Positions 8,603 through 17,348 are shown, numbered from the stretch's first letter. The stretch is 64,000 nt of DNA from Yersinia aleksiciae (GCF_001047675.1 NZ_CP011975.1:124001-188000), one strand, 5' to 3'. The notes: a model not told the origin generated them from the letters alone. Numbers and translations are program-made.

Positions 8603-9307
8603 TCAGTCAGTACTCTCCCCATCAGTCAGCGCAATGCCGCGAATCACTAACTGTTGCACGCTTTCCACTGTTTGTTGAAAGAACAGCTCATCACTGAGGT
8701 TTTTGCCGCTAATAGCTTCGATCTGCACACTAAAATCGGCGTAATGCTGAGTGGTCGCCCAGAGCATAAAGATGAAATGCTGCGGATCGACCTTTGCCAT
8801 CAAACGTTTATCCATCCAACTGCGGATGATTAATACCTTCTCATCAAATAGCGTTTTTAAATCCCCCGCCAGCTCCTGCTTTAACAGCGGCGCACCCTGA
8901 ATCATCTCCAGACAAAACAGCCGTGATGCTTGCGGATAGTCACGAGATACCGCCAATTTCAGCGCGATATAGTGGCAAATCGCCTCAATTGGCTGCTGAT
9001 CGACCTGCAAGGCTTTCAGCGGGGCCAGCCAGATCGCCAAAATATCTTTTAGCACCGCAATATAGAGCGCTTCTTTCGATGGGAAGTAATAGAGCAAATT
9101 CGTTTTAGAGAGATCAGCACGCTCAGCGACCTGATCGAGGCTAGTACCATGAATGCCATAGCGTGAAAACAGATCAAGCGCCGCGTGCATTATGGCTTGC
9201 CGTTTTGCCGCCCCCGCCTTGCTACGGCGAGAAGGTTTCGGCTGGACTAACTCACTGACCGCCTTAGATTGCGCCGTGGCCACTGCGTCGATTCTCACTG
9301 GCTTCAC
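8603..9307 (-). CDS. rutR: TetR-family regulator of pyrimidine use, RutR
   Basis: Repressor of the rut operon; in E. coli the ligands are uracil and thymine. The N-terminal TetR helix-turn-helix is clear (HGTSLDQVAERADLSKTNLLYYFPSKEALY), and the ligand domain carries IWLAPLKAL, SRDYPQASRLFCLEM and the FMLWATTQHYADF motif typical of RutR. I chose the GTG at 9307 because an AAGGGG site lies six bases upstream, giving 234 residues. ATGs at 9328 and 9349 extend the frame but lack a good site. E. coli RutR has 212 residues, so the N-terminal tail here is longer, basic and low in complexity. It is divergent from rutA, and a RutR operator is present in the spacer. Confidence 0.92.
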   Translation of the reverse strand: MKPVRIDAVATAQSKAVSELVQPKPSRRSKAGAAKRQAIMHAALDLFSRYGIHGTSLDQVAERADLSKTNLLYYFPSKEALYIAVLKDILAIWLAPLKALQVDQQPIEAICHYIALKLAVSRDYPQASRLFCLEMIQGAPLLKQELAGDLKTLFDEKVLIIRSWMDKRLMAKVDPQHFIFMLWATTQHYADFSVQIEAISGKNLSDELFFQQTVESVQQLVIRGIALTDGESTD

Positions 9308-9477
9308 TGATAACCCCTTAATAAGCATTGATGAAACTGATAATAGCAAAGGCTATCAACCCTACCTATAGCATCTTTTCTTCGCCCAGAAATACCCCTT
9401 TCGAGTGATCTCTTGCACCGCAGTTGAGCATGCACGCCTGTTTTTTGTGCACAAATATTTTACCAAACAGTCCATTT

Positions 9478-9493
9478 TTGACCATTTGCTCAA
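9478..9493. promoter_or_regulatory. RutR operator
   Basis: TTGACCATTTGCTCAA matches the RutR consensus TTGACCA-NN-TGGTCAA with one mismatch. It lies between rutR and rutA and 55 bases upstream of the sigma-54 promoter. Confidence 0.8.
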
Positions 9494-9547
9494 CATTTTA
9501 TTTACCGCAAGTAATCAACATATTGATTTTATTTATTTTATAAAAAC

Positions 9548-9563
9548 TGGCATTGGCTTTGCT
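9548..9563 (+). promoter_or_regulatory. Sigma-54 promoter of rutABCDEFG
   Basis: TGGCAT-N5-TTGCT, with the -24 GG (9549-9550) and -12 GC (9561-9562) separated by exactly ten bases. The E. coli rut operon is NtrC/sigma-54 dependent, which agrees. Several TGCAC/GTGCA half-sites at about 9414-9452 could serve NtrC, but their spacing is not canonical. Confidence 0.75.
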
Positions 9564-9617
9564 TAGGTAGTGACACAGGCCTACAGATATTCCGACTCAT
9601 AACGCAGAGGTGCTCAA

Positions 9618-10721
9618 ATGAAAATTGGCGTATTCATTCCCATCGGCAACAACGGTTGGTTAATCTCCAGCAATGCACCGCAGTACCTGCCGAGCTTTGA
9701 GTTGAACAAAGCTATCGTGCAGAAAGCCGAACACTACCAGTTCGATTTTGCTTTATCGATGATAAAGCTACGTGGATTCGGTGGTAAAACCGAATTCTGG
9801 GATCACAATCTGGAATCCTTCACCTTGATGGCTGGACTGGCGGCGGTAACCTCGCGCATTAAGATTTATGCCACTGCTGCCACCCTCACCCTGCCGCCCG
9901 CCATCGTGGCGCGGATGGCCTCAACTATCGACTCCATCTCCAATGGCCGTTTTGGCCTCAATGTGGTGACCGGGTGGCAAAAACCAGAATATGAGCAAAT
10001 GGGATTGTGGCCTGGCGATGATTACTTCAGCCGCCGCTATGACTATCTCTCTGAATATGTTGAGGTACTCCAAGATCTCTGGGGTACGGGACAATCTGAT
10101 TTTAAAGGCGAGTTCTTCCAGATGGAGGATTGCCGTGTCAGCCCGCAGCCGCAAACCCCGATCAAACTCATCTGTGCGGCGCAAAGTGACGCAGGCATGG
10201 CCTTCTCCGCGAAATATGCCGATTACAATTTCTGTTTCGGCAAGGGTGTGAATACCCCGACGGCTTTTGCTCCAACCGCCGCCCGCCTGCAAACAGCCGC
10301 AGAACATGCCGGCCGCGATGTTAGCAGCTATGTGTTGTTTATGATTATCGCTGACGAAACCGACGAGTTGGCCCGCGCTAAGTGGGATAGCTACAAAGCC
10401 GGTGCCGACACCGAAGCGCTGGCTTGGTTAACCGAGCAAAGTGGCAAAGATACCCAATCCGGCGCGGATACCAATGTGCGCCAAATGGCCGACCCCACTT
10501 CTGCCGTCAATATCAATATGGGGACGCTGGTCGGTTCTTACGCTAATGTGGCGAAGATGATGGATGAGATCGCCACCGTGCCCGGCACCGAGGGCATTCT
10601 GCTGACATTCGACGATTTCCTGTCCGGCATCGAGAACTTCGGTCAACATATCCAACCTTTGATGACCAGTCGCGCCGATATTGGCAACACAGAAATGCCC
10701 ATCGCCAGAGAGGTAGCATGA
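9618..10721 (+). CDS. rutA: Pyrimidine (uracil) monooxygenase RutA
   Basis: First enzyme of the Rut pathway: a flavin-dependent luciferase-family monooxygenase that opens the uracil ring between N3 and C4 to give ureidoacrylate (peroxy form), using FMNH2 supplied by RutF. It has 367 residues, close to the usual size. Family motifs include [11 protein letters not shown] at the N-terminus, the [12 protein letters not shown] segment and the [16 protein letters not shown] helix. An AGAGGTG site precedes the ATG. It is the first gene of a seven-gene operon, and its stop overlaps the rutB start region. Confidence 0.95.
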   Translation: MKIGVFIPIGNNGWLISSNAPQYLPSFELNKAIVQKAEHYQFDFALSMIKLRGFGGKTEFWDHNLESFTLMAGLAAVTSRIKIYATAATLTLPPAIVARMASTIDSISNGRFGLNVVTGWQKPEYEQMGLWPGDDYFSRRYDYLSEYVEVLQDLWGTGQSDFKGEFFQMEDCRVSPQPQTPIKLICAAQSDAGMAFSAKYADYNFCFGKGVNTPTAFAPTAARLQTAAEHAGRDVSSYVLFMIIADETDELARAKWDSYKAGADTEALAWLTEQSGKDTQSGADTNVRQMADPTSAVNINMGTLVGSYANVAKMMDEIATVPGTEGILLTFDDFLSGIENFGQHIQPLMTSRADIGNTEMPIAREVA

Positions 10722-11524
10722 TGAAAATCGTTGAACGTCCCCAATCTATGCCCCTGCAAGCCAGCACCGAAAATGCGGCTATTGATGGTAAAACTCCGGT
10801 TCGTCGAGGCCCTGGAGTGAGTGCTGATGAAGTGATTCTCAATGCCCGACCCGAGCCGATCGCCTTCCCCGCCTCCGCCAGCGCGCTGATTGTGGTTGAT
10901 ATGCAGAACGCCTATGCCTCGCCGGGGGGATATCTCGATTTAGCCGGATTTGATGTCTCGGCAACCGCCCCGGTGATCAGCAACATCAAGCGTGCGATTG
11001 TGGCCGCGCGGGCCGCGGGCATTCAGGTGATCTTTTTCCAAAATGGCTGGGACGCTGACTATGTGGAGGCTGGCGGGGAGGGTTCGCCCAATTGGCATAA
11101 ATCCAATGCCCTGAAAACCATGCGCAAACAGCCTGAATTAATGGGCAAGCTGCTGGCGAAAGGCCATTGGGACTATCAATTGGTTGATGAACTGCAACCA
11201 CAAGCGGGCGATATCGTGATCGCCAAGCCACGCTATAGCGGTTTCTTTAATACCCAACTCGACAGTATGTTGCGCGCCAAAGGTATTCATCATCTGATTT
11301 TTACCGGCATTGCCACCAATGTGTGCGTGGAATCAACCCTGCGCGACGGCTTCTTTTTTGAATATTTCGGAGTGGTGCTGGAGGACGCAACCCATCAAGC
11401 AGGGCCGGATTTTGCCCAAAAAGCAGCCCTGTATAACATCGAAACCTTCTTTGGTTGGGTGTCCGACGTGGATACATTCTGCGCCTGCGTTTTGCCTTCC
11501 GCCCGCCTGATACAGTCGGCTTAA
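10721..11524 (+). CDS. rutB: Ureidoacrylate amidohydrolase RutB
   Basis: Isochorismatase-fold amidohydrolase that splits (peroxy)ureidoacrylate to (peroxy)aminoacrylate, CO2 and ammonia. The catalytic triad is visible: Asp in VVDMQNAYA, Lys in [10 protein letters not shown], and Cys in [13 protein letters not shown]. An ATG at 10718 is also possible; the two adjacent ATGs overlap the rutA stop, implying translational coupling. At about 267 residues it is longer than E. coli RutB (about 230) because of an N-terminal tail of some 35 residues with little conservation. Its last codons run into a tandem repeat array. Confidence 0.93.
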   Translation: MKIVERPQSMPLQASTENAAIDGKTPVRRGPGVSADEVILNARPEPIAFPASASALIVVDMQNAYASPGGYLDLAGFDVSATAPVISNIKRAIVAARAAGIQVIFFQNGWDADYVEAGGEGSPNWHKSNALKTMRKQPELMGKLLAKGHWDYQLVDELQPQAGDIVIAKPRYSGFFNTQLDSMLRAKGIHHLIFTGIATNVCVESTLRDGFFFEYFGVVLEDATHQAGPDFAQKAALYNIETFFGWVSDVDTFCACVLPSARLIQSA

Positions 11525-11608
11525 TAAATACATTCGGCTTAATAAATACAGTCGGCTTAATAAAACCGTTGGCTGAATAAATGCCGTCGGCATGATAAAT
11601 GCATTCAG
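11511..11608 (+). repeat. Degenerate 18-bp tandem repeats at the rutB-rutC junction
   Basis: Five successive copies (11511-11528, 11529-11546, 11547-11564, 11565-11581, 11582-11599) and a partial sixth of the unit TACAGTCGGCTTAATAAA. The first three are nearly identical and the last ones diverged. The rutB stop codon lies in the first copy. Every copy carries TAA in the TTAATAAA tail. The array fills most of the 118-base rutB-rutC spacer. Its role, if any, is unknown. Confidence 0.9.
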
Positions 11609-11642
11609 ATGTCAGCCCTCACACTGTGAGTTGGAGAAAACG

Positions 11643-12029
11643 ATGCCTAAAACCATAATTACCCCGTCGGGCAGTGGCACCCCTCTTGCCCCATTTTCAC
11701 CCGGCACTTTAGCTGATGGCGTGGTGTACGTCTCCGGCACATTGGCGTTTGATAAGCAGAATAATGTGGTGCACGTCGGTGATGCCGCCGCACAGACTCG
11801 CCATGTGCTAGAGACCATTAAAAGTGTGATTGAGACTGCTGGCGGGACACTGGATGACGTCACCTTTAACTCGATTTTCCTGACCGATTGGCAGCATTAC
11901 GCCGCTATTAATCAGGTTTACGCCGAATACTTCCCCGGCGATAAACCGGCACGTTTCTGTATTCAATGCGGTTTAGTGAAGCCCGATGCGCTGATTGAGA
12001 TCGCGTCAGTGGCACATCTGCCGCGTTAA
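11643..12029 (+). CDS. rutC: Aminoacrylate deaminase RutC, RidA family
   Basis: Small YjgF/YER057c/UK114 (RidA) protein that hastens hydrolysis of aminoacrylate species in the Rut pathway. It has 128 residues, the same as E. coli RutC. Motifs include [22 protein letters not shown], the Arg in [11 protein letters not shown] that binds the carboxylate, and the terminal [10 protein letters not shown]. The start at 11643 (MPKTII) has a GGAGA site; an ATG at 11592 would add a non-conserved leader lying in the repeat array and is rejected. Confidence 0.94.
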   Translation: MPKTIITPSGSGTPLAPFSPGTLADGVVYVSGTLAFDKQNNVVHVGDAAAQTRHVLETIKSVIETAGGTLDDVTFNSIFLTDWQHYAAINQVYAEYFPGDKPARFCIQCGLVKPDALIEIASVAHLPR

Positions 12030-12073
12030 CCGAAATAACAGGTTGAAAAGCAGTTAATAACGGAGGCGTGACA

Positions 12074-12898
12074 ATGTATTGCGAGATAACCGGTCAGCAT
12101 TCGCCATCCGCAAAAACCGTGGTTCTCTCTGCGGGATTAGGTGGCAGTGGCAGTTTCTGGCAACCCCAGTTAGCCGCCTTAGGTGAACATTTCCGCGTGG
12201 TGACTTACGACCAATATGGCACGGGGCGCAGTCCCGGCGTCATTCCCTCCGGCTATTCGCTGGCTGATATGGCGGCGGAACTGGCGGAACTATTCGCTAG
12301 CCAACATATTGAGCGCTGCCATTTTGTCGGCCACGCATTGGGGGGAATGATAGGTCTGCAACTGGCACTCACCCAGCCTCAGTGCATCGAAAGGCTAGTG
12401 GCGGTCAACAGCTGGCCAGTACTCGATAGCCAGACACGCCGTTGCTTCAACGTTCGTCAGGATTTGCTACTCAACAGCGGCGTTACGGCTTATGTGCGCG
12501 CTCAACCGCTGTTTCTCTATCCGGCAGATTGGCTATCGCGTCATGCATCGCTGCTCGAACAGGAAGAGGCGCATCAAATCGCTCATTTTCAAGGGATGGA
12601 GAATCTGTTGCGCCGCCTTAATGCCCTGATGAATAGCGACTTTAGCGCAGAACTAGCCCAAATCAGCACCCCGACGCTGGCCCTGTGTGCCACCGACGAT
12701 CTACTTGTGCCTTACCCCTGTTCACAAGCCTTGGCCGAGTTAATGCCCTATGGCGAGTGGGCGCAAATGAGCTACGGCGGCCATGGGATGAGTGTCACTA
12801 ACAGTGAGCAGTTTAACGGCATCGTGCTCAGTTACTTGCTGATGGACGGTGACACCAGCGAATCAAACACAGACCCATTGAATACGATACCCCAATAA
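12074..12898 (+). CDS. rutD: Alpha/beta hydrolase RutD
   Basis: Putative aminoacrylate hydrolase of the Rut pathway, 274 residues with an alpha/beta-hydrolase fold: oxyanion region SAGLGGSGSFW, YDQYGTGRSPG, the elbow FVGHALGGMIG, acid region CATDDLLVP and the late His in YGGHGMS. At the nucleophile elbow the usual Ser is Ala (GHALG). E. coli RutD has the same change, so this is a family trait and not damage. The start at 12074 is preceded by CGGAGG at an ideal distance; the GTG at 12068 is too close to that site. Confidence 0.93.
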   Translation: MYCEITGQHSPSAKTVVLSAGLGGSGSFWQPQLAALGEHFRVVTYDQYGTGRSPGVIPSGYSLADMAAELAELFASQHIERCHFVGHALGGMIGLQLALTQPQCIERLVAVNSWPVLDSQTRRCFNVRQDLLLNSGVTAYVRAQPLFLYPADWLSRHASLLEQEEAHQIAHFQGMENLLRRLNALMNSDFSAELAQISTPTLALCATDDLLVPYPCSQALAELMPYGEWAQMSYGGHGMSVTNSEQFNGIVLSYLLMDGDTSESNTDPLNTIPQ

Positions 12899-12913
12899 TT
12901 TGACGGAGCAGGC

Positions 12914-13504
12914 ATGACACAAATATTACCCCCTGAGGCGCTGGCCACCCTATTTACCGAAGCCCGCACCCACAATGGCTGGCTGGATAAGCCGGTCGAT
13001 GATGCGCTGCTCGCCCAAGCTTACGAACTGGCCCGTATGGGGCCGACGTCAGCTAACTGTTGCCCTGCGCGCTTTGTGTTTATCCGCTCGCCAGAGGCTA
13101 AAGCGCGGCTCAAACCGGCACTCTCCAGCGGGAATCTGGATAAAACCTTGCAAGCGCCAGTCACTGCCATCATTGCCTATGACCCCGCCTTTTATGATGC
13201 GCTACCCAAACTGTTCCCTCATGGCGACGCCCGTGCGTGGTTTACTTCCAGCCCCGAGCTGGCAACAGAAACCGCTTTTCGTAACAGTAGCTTACAAGCG
13301 GCCTATCTGATTATGGCTTGCCGCGCACTGGGGCTGGATACCGGCCCAATGTCCGGTTTTAACAATGCGGTGGTTGATGACACTTTTCTGGCGGAAAAAG
13401 GCTGGAAATCCAATTTTTTAGTGAATATCGGTTATGGCGATATTCATAAGCTGTATGCACGCTCACCTCGGTTGTCCTTTGACGAGGCGTGTCAGCTGCT
13501 TTGA
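12914..13504 (+). CDS. rutE: Malonic semialdehyde reductase RutE
   Basis: Nitroreductase-fold flavoprotein that reduces toxic malonic semialdehyde to 3-hydroxypropionate, the end product of the Rut pathway. It has 196 residues, as in E. coli. The FMN-binding motifs [14 protein letters not shown] and [17 protein letters not shown] are visible. It has a GGAG ribosome site and starts 15 bases after rutD. Its 3' end overlaps upstream in-frame extensions of rutF that are not translated in my reading. Confidence 0.93.
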   Translation: MTQILPPEALATLFTEARTHNGWLDKPVDDALLAQAYELARMGPTSANCCPARFVFIRSPEAKARLKPALSSGNLDKTLQAPVTAIIAYDPAFYDALPKLFPHGDARAWFTSSPELATETAFRNSSLQAAYLIMACRALGLDTGPMSGFNNAVVDDTFLAEKGWKSNFLVNIGYGDIHKLYARSPRLSFDEACQLL

Positions 13505-13553
13505 TTTACCTGCTTCTCTTTGGATGAACTGCGTTTTAATCATGAGGTGGACC

Positions 13554-14150
13554 ATGCAAACACAATCGTTATCGACTGCATCATTATCGCCTGAATCATT
13601 GCCGACTGAGCCTTTACCCACAGCATCAACACTGTCTACATCATCAATGTTGCGCAGCGTCGCCGTAGATAAACAAGATTTCCGTGATGCCATGGCGCGG
13701 CTGGGTTCTGCGGTGAATATTATTACCACCGACGGGCCGGCAGGACGTGCGGGATTTACCGCCTCGGCGGTGTGCAGTGTCACCGACTCACCACCCACCT
13801 TATTGGTGTGCCTGAATCGCTCGGCGTCCGTCTATTCCGTGTTTCAGCAAAATCAGACCTTATGCGTCAATACCTTATGCGCCGAGCATGAGTCACTGTC
13901 GAACCTGTTTGGCGGCAAGACCCCGATGGAGATGCGTTTTTCCGCCGCCCGCTGGTCGACACTCGTGACCGGTTCTCCGGTGCTTAGCGGCGCTGTCGCC
14001 TCCTTTGACTGCCATATCACTCAGGTTATTTCAGTGGGTACCCACGACATTCTGTTTTGTCAGGCTGCGGCGGTGATTCATAACGATGACCAACATGGTT
14101 TGGCCTATTTTGATCGCTGCTATCACCCGTTAATGCGCCAAAGCCGTTGA
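13554..14150 (+). CDS. rutF: NADH:FMN reductase RutF
   Basis: Flavin reductase of the DIM6/NTAB family that supplies FMNH2 to RutA. The core ([34 protein letters not shown], then [18 protein letters not shown] and the GTHDILFC motif) aligns with E. coli RutF, which has 164 residues. With the ATG at 13554 (GAGGTGG site upstream) the protein has 198 residues. The first 31 are a low-complexity Ser/Thr/Pro/Leu tail with repeated LST/PT motifs. The internal Met at 13647 would give the E. coli length. The true start is therefore uncertain. Confidence 0.92.
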   Translation: MQTQSLSTASLSPESLPTEPLPTASTLSTSSMLRSVAVDKQDFRDAMARLGSAVNIITTDGPAGRAGFTASAVCSVTDSPPTLLVCLNRSASVYSVFQQNQTLCVNTLCAEHESLSNLFGGKTPMEMRFSAARWSTLVTGSPVLSGAVASFDCHITQVISVGTHDILFCQAAAVIHNDDQHGLAYFDRCYHPLMRQSR

Positions 14151-14225
14151 TTCGACTCACCATCGGGCCGCTTAGCTTTCGGCAACATATTGATATTTTT
14201 CAGCAGATGATTCACGGAGCATATT

Positions 14226-15563
14226 ATGGCGAATAACTGGTTTCCAATATGGCGTAAACGCAGCGGCAATCTGGACGGGGCCATTATTGCTCCGGATGAA
14301 CGCCTCCCGATCGGCGCAACACTGATTATGGGGCTGCAACATGCTGTAGCGATGTTTGGTGCCACGGTGCTGATGCCGCTACTGATGGGGTTTGATGCCA
14401 ATCTGGCAATTTTGATGTCAGGCATCGGCACCCTGCTTTTTTTCCTGATTGTCGGCGGTCGGGTGCCAAGCTATTTGGGTTCCAGCGCTGCATTTGTCGG
14501 TTTGGTCATTGCCGTGACGGGCTATACCGGCAGCGGCCCGAATCCCAATATTGCGCTGGCGTTAGGTGGCATCATTGCCTGTGGGGCAATTTATACCCTG
14601 ATTGGTTTTATCGTGATGAGTGTCGGTACCCGCTGGATCGAGCGGTTAATGCCGCCGGTCGTCACCGGCGCGGTGGTGATGGCCATTGGCTTAAATCTGG
14701 CGCCTATTGCGGTTAACAGTGTCTCCGGTTCATCATTTAACAGTTGGATGGCGGTGGTCACCATTTTATGTATCGGTGTCGTTGCCGTATTTACCAGCGG
14801 AATGGTTCAACGCCTGCTGATTCTGGTCGGGCTGATTTTGTCTTATGTGATCTATCTGGTGGTCACCAATGGTTTCGGCTGGGGAACACCGGTTGATTTC
14901 GGCCCCATCAGCCAAGCGGCGTGGTTTGGCTGGCCGCAATTTACCACTCCGGTTTTTGATGTCCACGCCATGCTACTTATCGCCCCCGTGGCCGTCATTT
15001 TAGTGGCAGAAAATTTAGGTCATATCAAAGCCGTCGCCGGGATGACCGGTAAGAATCTGGACCCCTATATGGGGCGGGCTTTCGTCGGTGATGGGCTGGC
15101 AACCATGCTCTCAGGCTCCGTGGGCGGTACGGGAGTGACAACTTATGCCGAGAATATCGGCGTGATGGCAGTGACCAAAATCTACTCTACTTTGGTATTT
15201 GTGGCTGCTGCGCTGGTGGCTATTCTGCTGGGTTTCTCACCCAAATTTGGTGCGCTGATCCACACCATCCCGGGGCCTGTGTTAGGCGGTGCCTCTATCG
15301 TGGTATTTGGATTGATTGCGGTAGCGGGGGCACGTATTTGGCTGCAAAACAGCGTGGATCTCAGTGATAACGGCAACCTGATTATGGTCGCGGTGACACT
15401 GGTCTTGGGCGCGGGGAACTTCGCCTTAACCTTGGGTAACTTTACCCTCGGCGGCATAGGAACAGCGACCTTTGGTGCGATATTGCTCAATGCACTGCTG
15501 CAACGCCGTAAGGCGCTGCCTCGTTTAGGTCGCGATGGCAAACCCTTGCCGCAAGACAGCTAA
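14226..15563 (+). CDS. rutG: Pyrimidine permease RutG
   Basis: NCS2-family (nucleobase:cation symporter-2) membrane transporter, 445 residues, about 14 hydrophobic segments, importing uracil or thymine. The conserved NCS2 signatures are VAENLGHIKAVAGMTG and GGTGVTTYAENIGVMAVTK. Relatives are E. coli RutG and UraA. It lies 75 bases after rutF as the last gene of the operon. A GGAG site precedes the ATG. It is followed by a weak TCCCCA/TGGGGA hairpin without a U-tract. Confidence 0.95.
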   Translation: MANNWFPIWRKRSGNLDGAIIAPDERLPIGATLIMGLQHAVAMFGATVLMPLLMGFDANLAILMSGIGTLLFFLIVGGRVPSYLGSSAAFVGLVIAVTGYTGSGPNPNIALALGGIIACGAIYTLIGFIVMSVGTRWIERLMPPVVTGAVVMAIGLNLAPIAVNSVSGSSFNSWMAVVTILCIGVVAVFTSGMVQRLLILVGLILSYVIYLVVTNGFGWGTPVDFGPISQAAWFGWPQFTTPVFDVHAMLLIAPVAVILVAENLGHIKAVAGMTGKNLDPYMGRAFVGDGLATMLSGSVGGTGVTTYAENIGVMAVTKIYSTLVFVAAALVAILLGFSPKFGALIHTIPGPVLGGASIVVFGLIAVAGARIWLQNSVDLSDNGNLIMVAVTLVLGAGNFALTLGNFTLGGIGTATFGAILLNALLQRRKALPRLGRDGKPLPQDS

Positions 15564-15708
15564 TGATCACCCTGATTCCCCACGTCAGTTTGGCTGGGGA
15601 GTCAGCTTCTCCATCACGATGACTGCGTTTTTTTTCGTATAAAATAAAGACAAAAATAATATAATCATTTGAATTTCATTACTTATAGCTACATTCAAAC
15701 TTGCTAAC

Positions 15709-16077
15709 TTACTTTAATTCATCGAAATACTCTTTTAACCCCGCTTTCGCCTGAATTTGCTTTGATTTAACCAAAATCTGAGCCAGATCTTTGTTATCCG
15801 TCCCTTCACTTAATAACTCAGCCGCACTGAGGATCAGATAATCGTCAAAATCCTTTTGCGACCTTGATTTGAGGAACTTCAATAGTCGCATCACTGACAC
15901 CGCCATTGCCGGGACTTTCACCGGTTTCTCTTTGTTCAGATAGCCATGCAGTGTAGACCTGTTTGTTTGGCATACTTTTGCCAGCAGCGGGCGTGGCAAG
16001 GCTAACTCTTCGACTATCGCGTTGAACTCTTCCGAGCGTTGTAACTCTTCCGGCTTCCAAACTTTCTCTCTTACCAT
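15709..16077 (-). CDS. Small DNA-binding regulator, HTH
   Basis: 122-residue soluble protein. Residues about 25-47 (LPRPLLAKVCQTNRSTLHGYLN) read as an XRE-like helix-turn-helix, followed by a basic stretch and a helical C-terminus. I do not recognise the family. The start at 16077 has a GTGGAG site; the frame runs open upstream to 16167 but that part lies across a palindromic operator and is probably not translated. It is divergent from the autotransporter gene at 16358, and two near-identical 15-bp palindromes and a third half-site lie between them. Autoregulation and control of the neighbour are the natural inference. Confidence 0.7.
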   Translation of the reverse strand: MVREKVWKPEELQRSEEFNAIVEELALPRPLLAKVCQTNRSTLHGYLNKEKPVKVPAMAVSVMRLLKFLKSRSQKDFDDYLILSAAELLSEGTDNKDLAQILVKSKQIQAKAGLKEYFDELK

Positions 16078-16129
16078 GGCAAAAAACTCCACTTTTTTTC
16101 TCACCACCCAATACAATAAAACCAATTCG

Positions 16130-16144
16130 GTTCTTATTACGAAC
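16130..16144. promoter_or_regulatory. Palindromic operator, site 1
   Basis: GTTCTTATTACGAAC, a 15-bp imperfect palindrome (GTTC...GAAC) located 53 bases upstream of the HTH regulator start. It matches site 2 at all but one position. Confidence 0.65.
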
Positions 16145-16206
16145 AAAAAAGTCTTATTAGAGATCAATCAATAAGATCACTTCTGTGGAAAAAAACACAT
16201 TTAAAA

Positions 16207-16243
16207 GTTCTTATCACGAACCAATCTATACTAAATTACGAAC
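16207..16243. promoter_or_regulatory. Palindromic operator site 2 and half-site 3
   Basis: GTTCTTATCACGAAC at 16207-16221, followed by TACTAAATTACGAAC at 16229-16243. The centres are 22 bases apart, about two helical turns, which suits binding of two dimers on one face of the DNA. Site 3 keeps only the right arm. Confidence 0.6.
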
Positions 16244-16290
16244 GAAATCAGTTATTTCTTGAAAATTTATAAGTTTGATCTAAAACAAAG

Positions 16291-16306
16291 TGTGACCTTC
16301 ATCACA
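16291..16306. promoter_or_regulatory. CRP-binding site
   Basis: TGTGA-CCTTCA-TCACA is a perfect match to both CRP half-sites with the correct six-base spacer. It ends 51 bases before the autotransporter start codon, in a position suited to activation. Confidence 0.75.
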
Positions 16307-16357
16307 GGCGCAGACTCATTCGCACTAAAAGGCAAACAAATTATCGGATAGCACTAA

Positions 16358-17230
16358 ATGACCCATCGTCGTAACAACCCAATGATTACTGAGCTCAGCA
16401 CGGGCAAAACCAATAAGCTCGCTTTCGTTCGCCACCTTACTCTCAGTGGTGCCACTGCCCGCGCCCTACTCAAGACGACGGCTGTCATCATCGCGATCTG
16501 CGGCTTTGCACCTGAATTCGCCCATGCTGATCAGTTAAGTGATTTTCTGGCATCAGCTTGGGATGAAGGAACAAGTAGCCCTACTGTGTTGGCTCAGTGG
16601 GATGCACTAAGTGCTGCTGAGCAACACGCGGCTATCATTGCTCGGCCAGCACTGGCAGTGGAATTACGCGCACCAGTAAAACCATATGCCATCCCTACCG
16701 TGGCGCAGCAAACACCTGTGATCAACACACCACAGCTGCAGCCACAAGCCATCCCACAAAAAACACCGACCCCAAGAAAATCGACTAAACCTGCTGTTCC
16801 TGTGAAACAAACTCCGCGACAACCACAGACGCAAAGGGTGTCGAAGAAACAGATAAACCGCGTGGCGGCAACTCAAGCACTCACGACGAGTACGTTGACC
16901 ACGACCACTCCGCTGCAAGTCGCGCCGACTAACTTTGCCGCCATTGATGCCAGCCAAACGGCATCACGACTCGACACGCTCCAGTCGCAACAGGATGAAG
17001 ACCGCCACGCTATGAAATCAGGCGTCAGCAATGCACTTGCCGTCTCTGGCCTTCACTATGTCGATATGGACAACAGCATTGCACTGGGTGCAGGTAGTTA
17101 TGAGGGTGGCTCGGCTATTGCTCTGGGGTATCGTCACAAGTTCTCTGAAAACATGGCAACAACCCTTGCTGCCAGTCAGGACAATAATAGCGGGACAGGC
17201 GTAGCAGGATCCTTTGCTGTGGGCTGGTAA
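16358..17230 (+). CDS. Short trimeric autotransporter with YadA-type anchor
   Basis: 290 residues. The N-terminus has an extended signal peptide with hydrophobic core LLKTTAVIIAICGFAPEF and probable cleavage after AHA57. Residues about 58-105 form a small acidic-helical segment. Residues 105-200 are a Pro/Thr/Gln/Lys-rich linker. A short heptad-like region (TASRLDTLQSQQDEDRHAMK) leads into a C-terminal YadA anchor, about residues 216-290, ending in FAVGW. The anchor forms a 12-strand barrel from three chains in the outer membrane. No YadA-like head or long coiled-coil stalk is present, so it is probably a short surface-exposed protein. The start lacks a strong ribosome site; ATG 16382 is an alternative. 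A CRP site and palindromic operators lie upstream. Confidence 0.8.
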   Translation: MTHRRNNPMITELSTGKTNKLAFVRHLTLSGATARALLKTTAVIIAICGFAPEFAHADQLSDFLASAWDEGTSSPTVLAQWDALSAAEQHAAIIARPALAVELRAPVKPYAIPTVAQQTPVINTPQLQPQAIPQKTPTPRKSTKPAVPVKQTPRQPQTQRVSKKQINRVAATQALTTSTLTTTTPLQVAPTNFAAIDASQTASRLDTLQSQQDEDRHAMKSGVSNALAVSGLHYVDMDNSIALGAGSYEGGSAIALGYRHKFSENMATTLAASQDNNSGTGVAGSFAVGW

Positions 17231-17348
17231 TGTCACCCTATCTCATTAAATACTATGACAATAACGCTGGCTCAATGGGTGGCGACATCTCAGCCCCCTC
17301 GATGCCGGTTGATAAATCTCAATCATCACAATTCAGGTTTCAAATTAC

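Noticed and set aside
13434-13553. Upstream extension of rutF into the end of rutE
   Set aside because: Residues resemble a frame-shadow of rutE; the ATG at 13554 has a clear ribosome site.
15576-15600. TCCCCA/TGGGGA hairpin after rutG as terminator
   Set aside because: Six-bp stem with a long loop and no U-tract; too weak to list as a feature.
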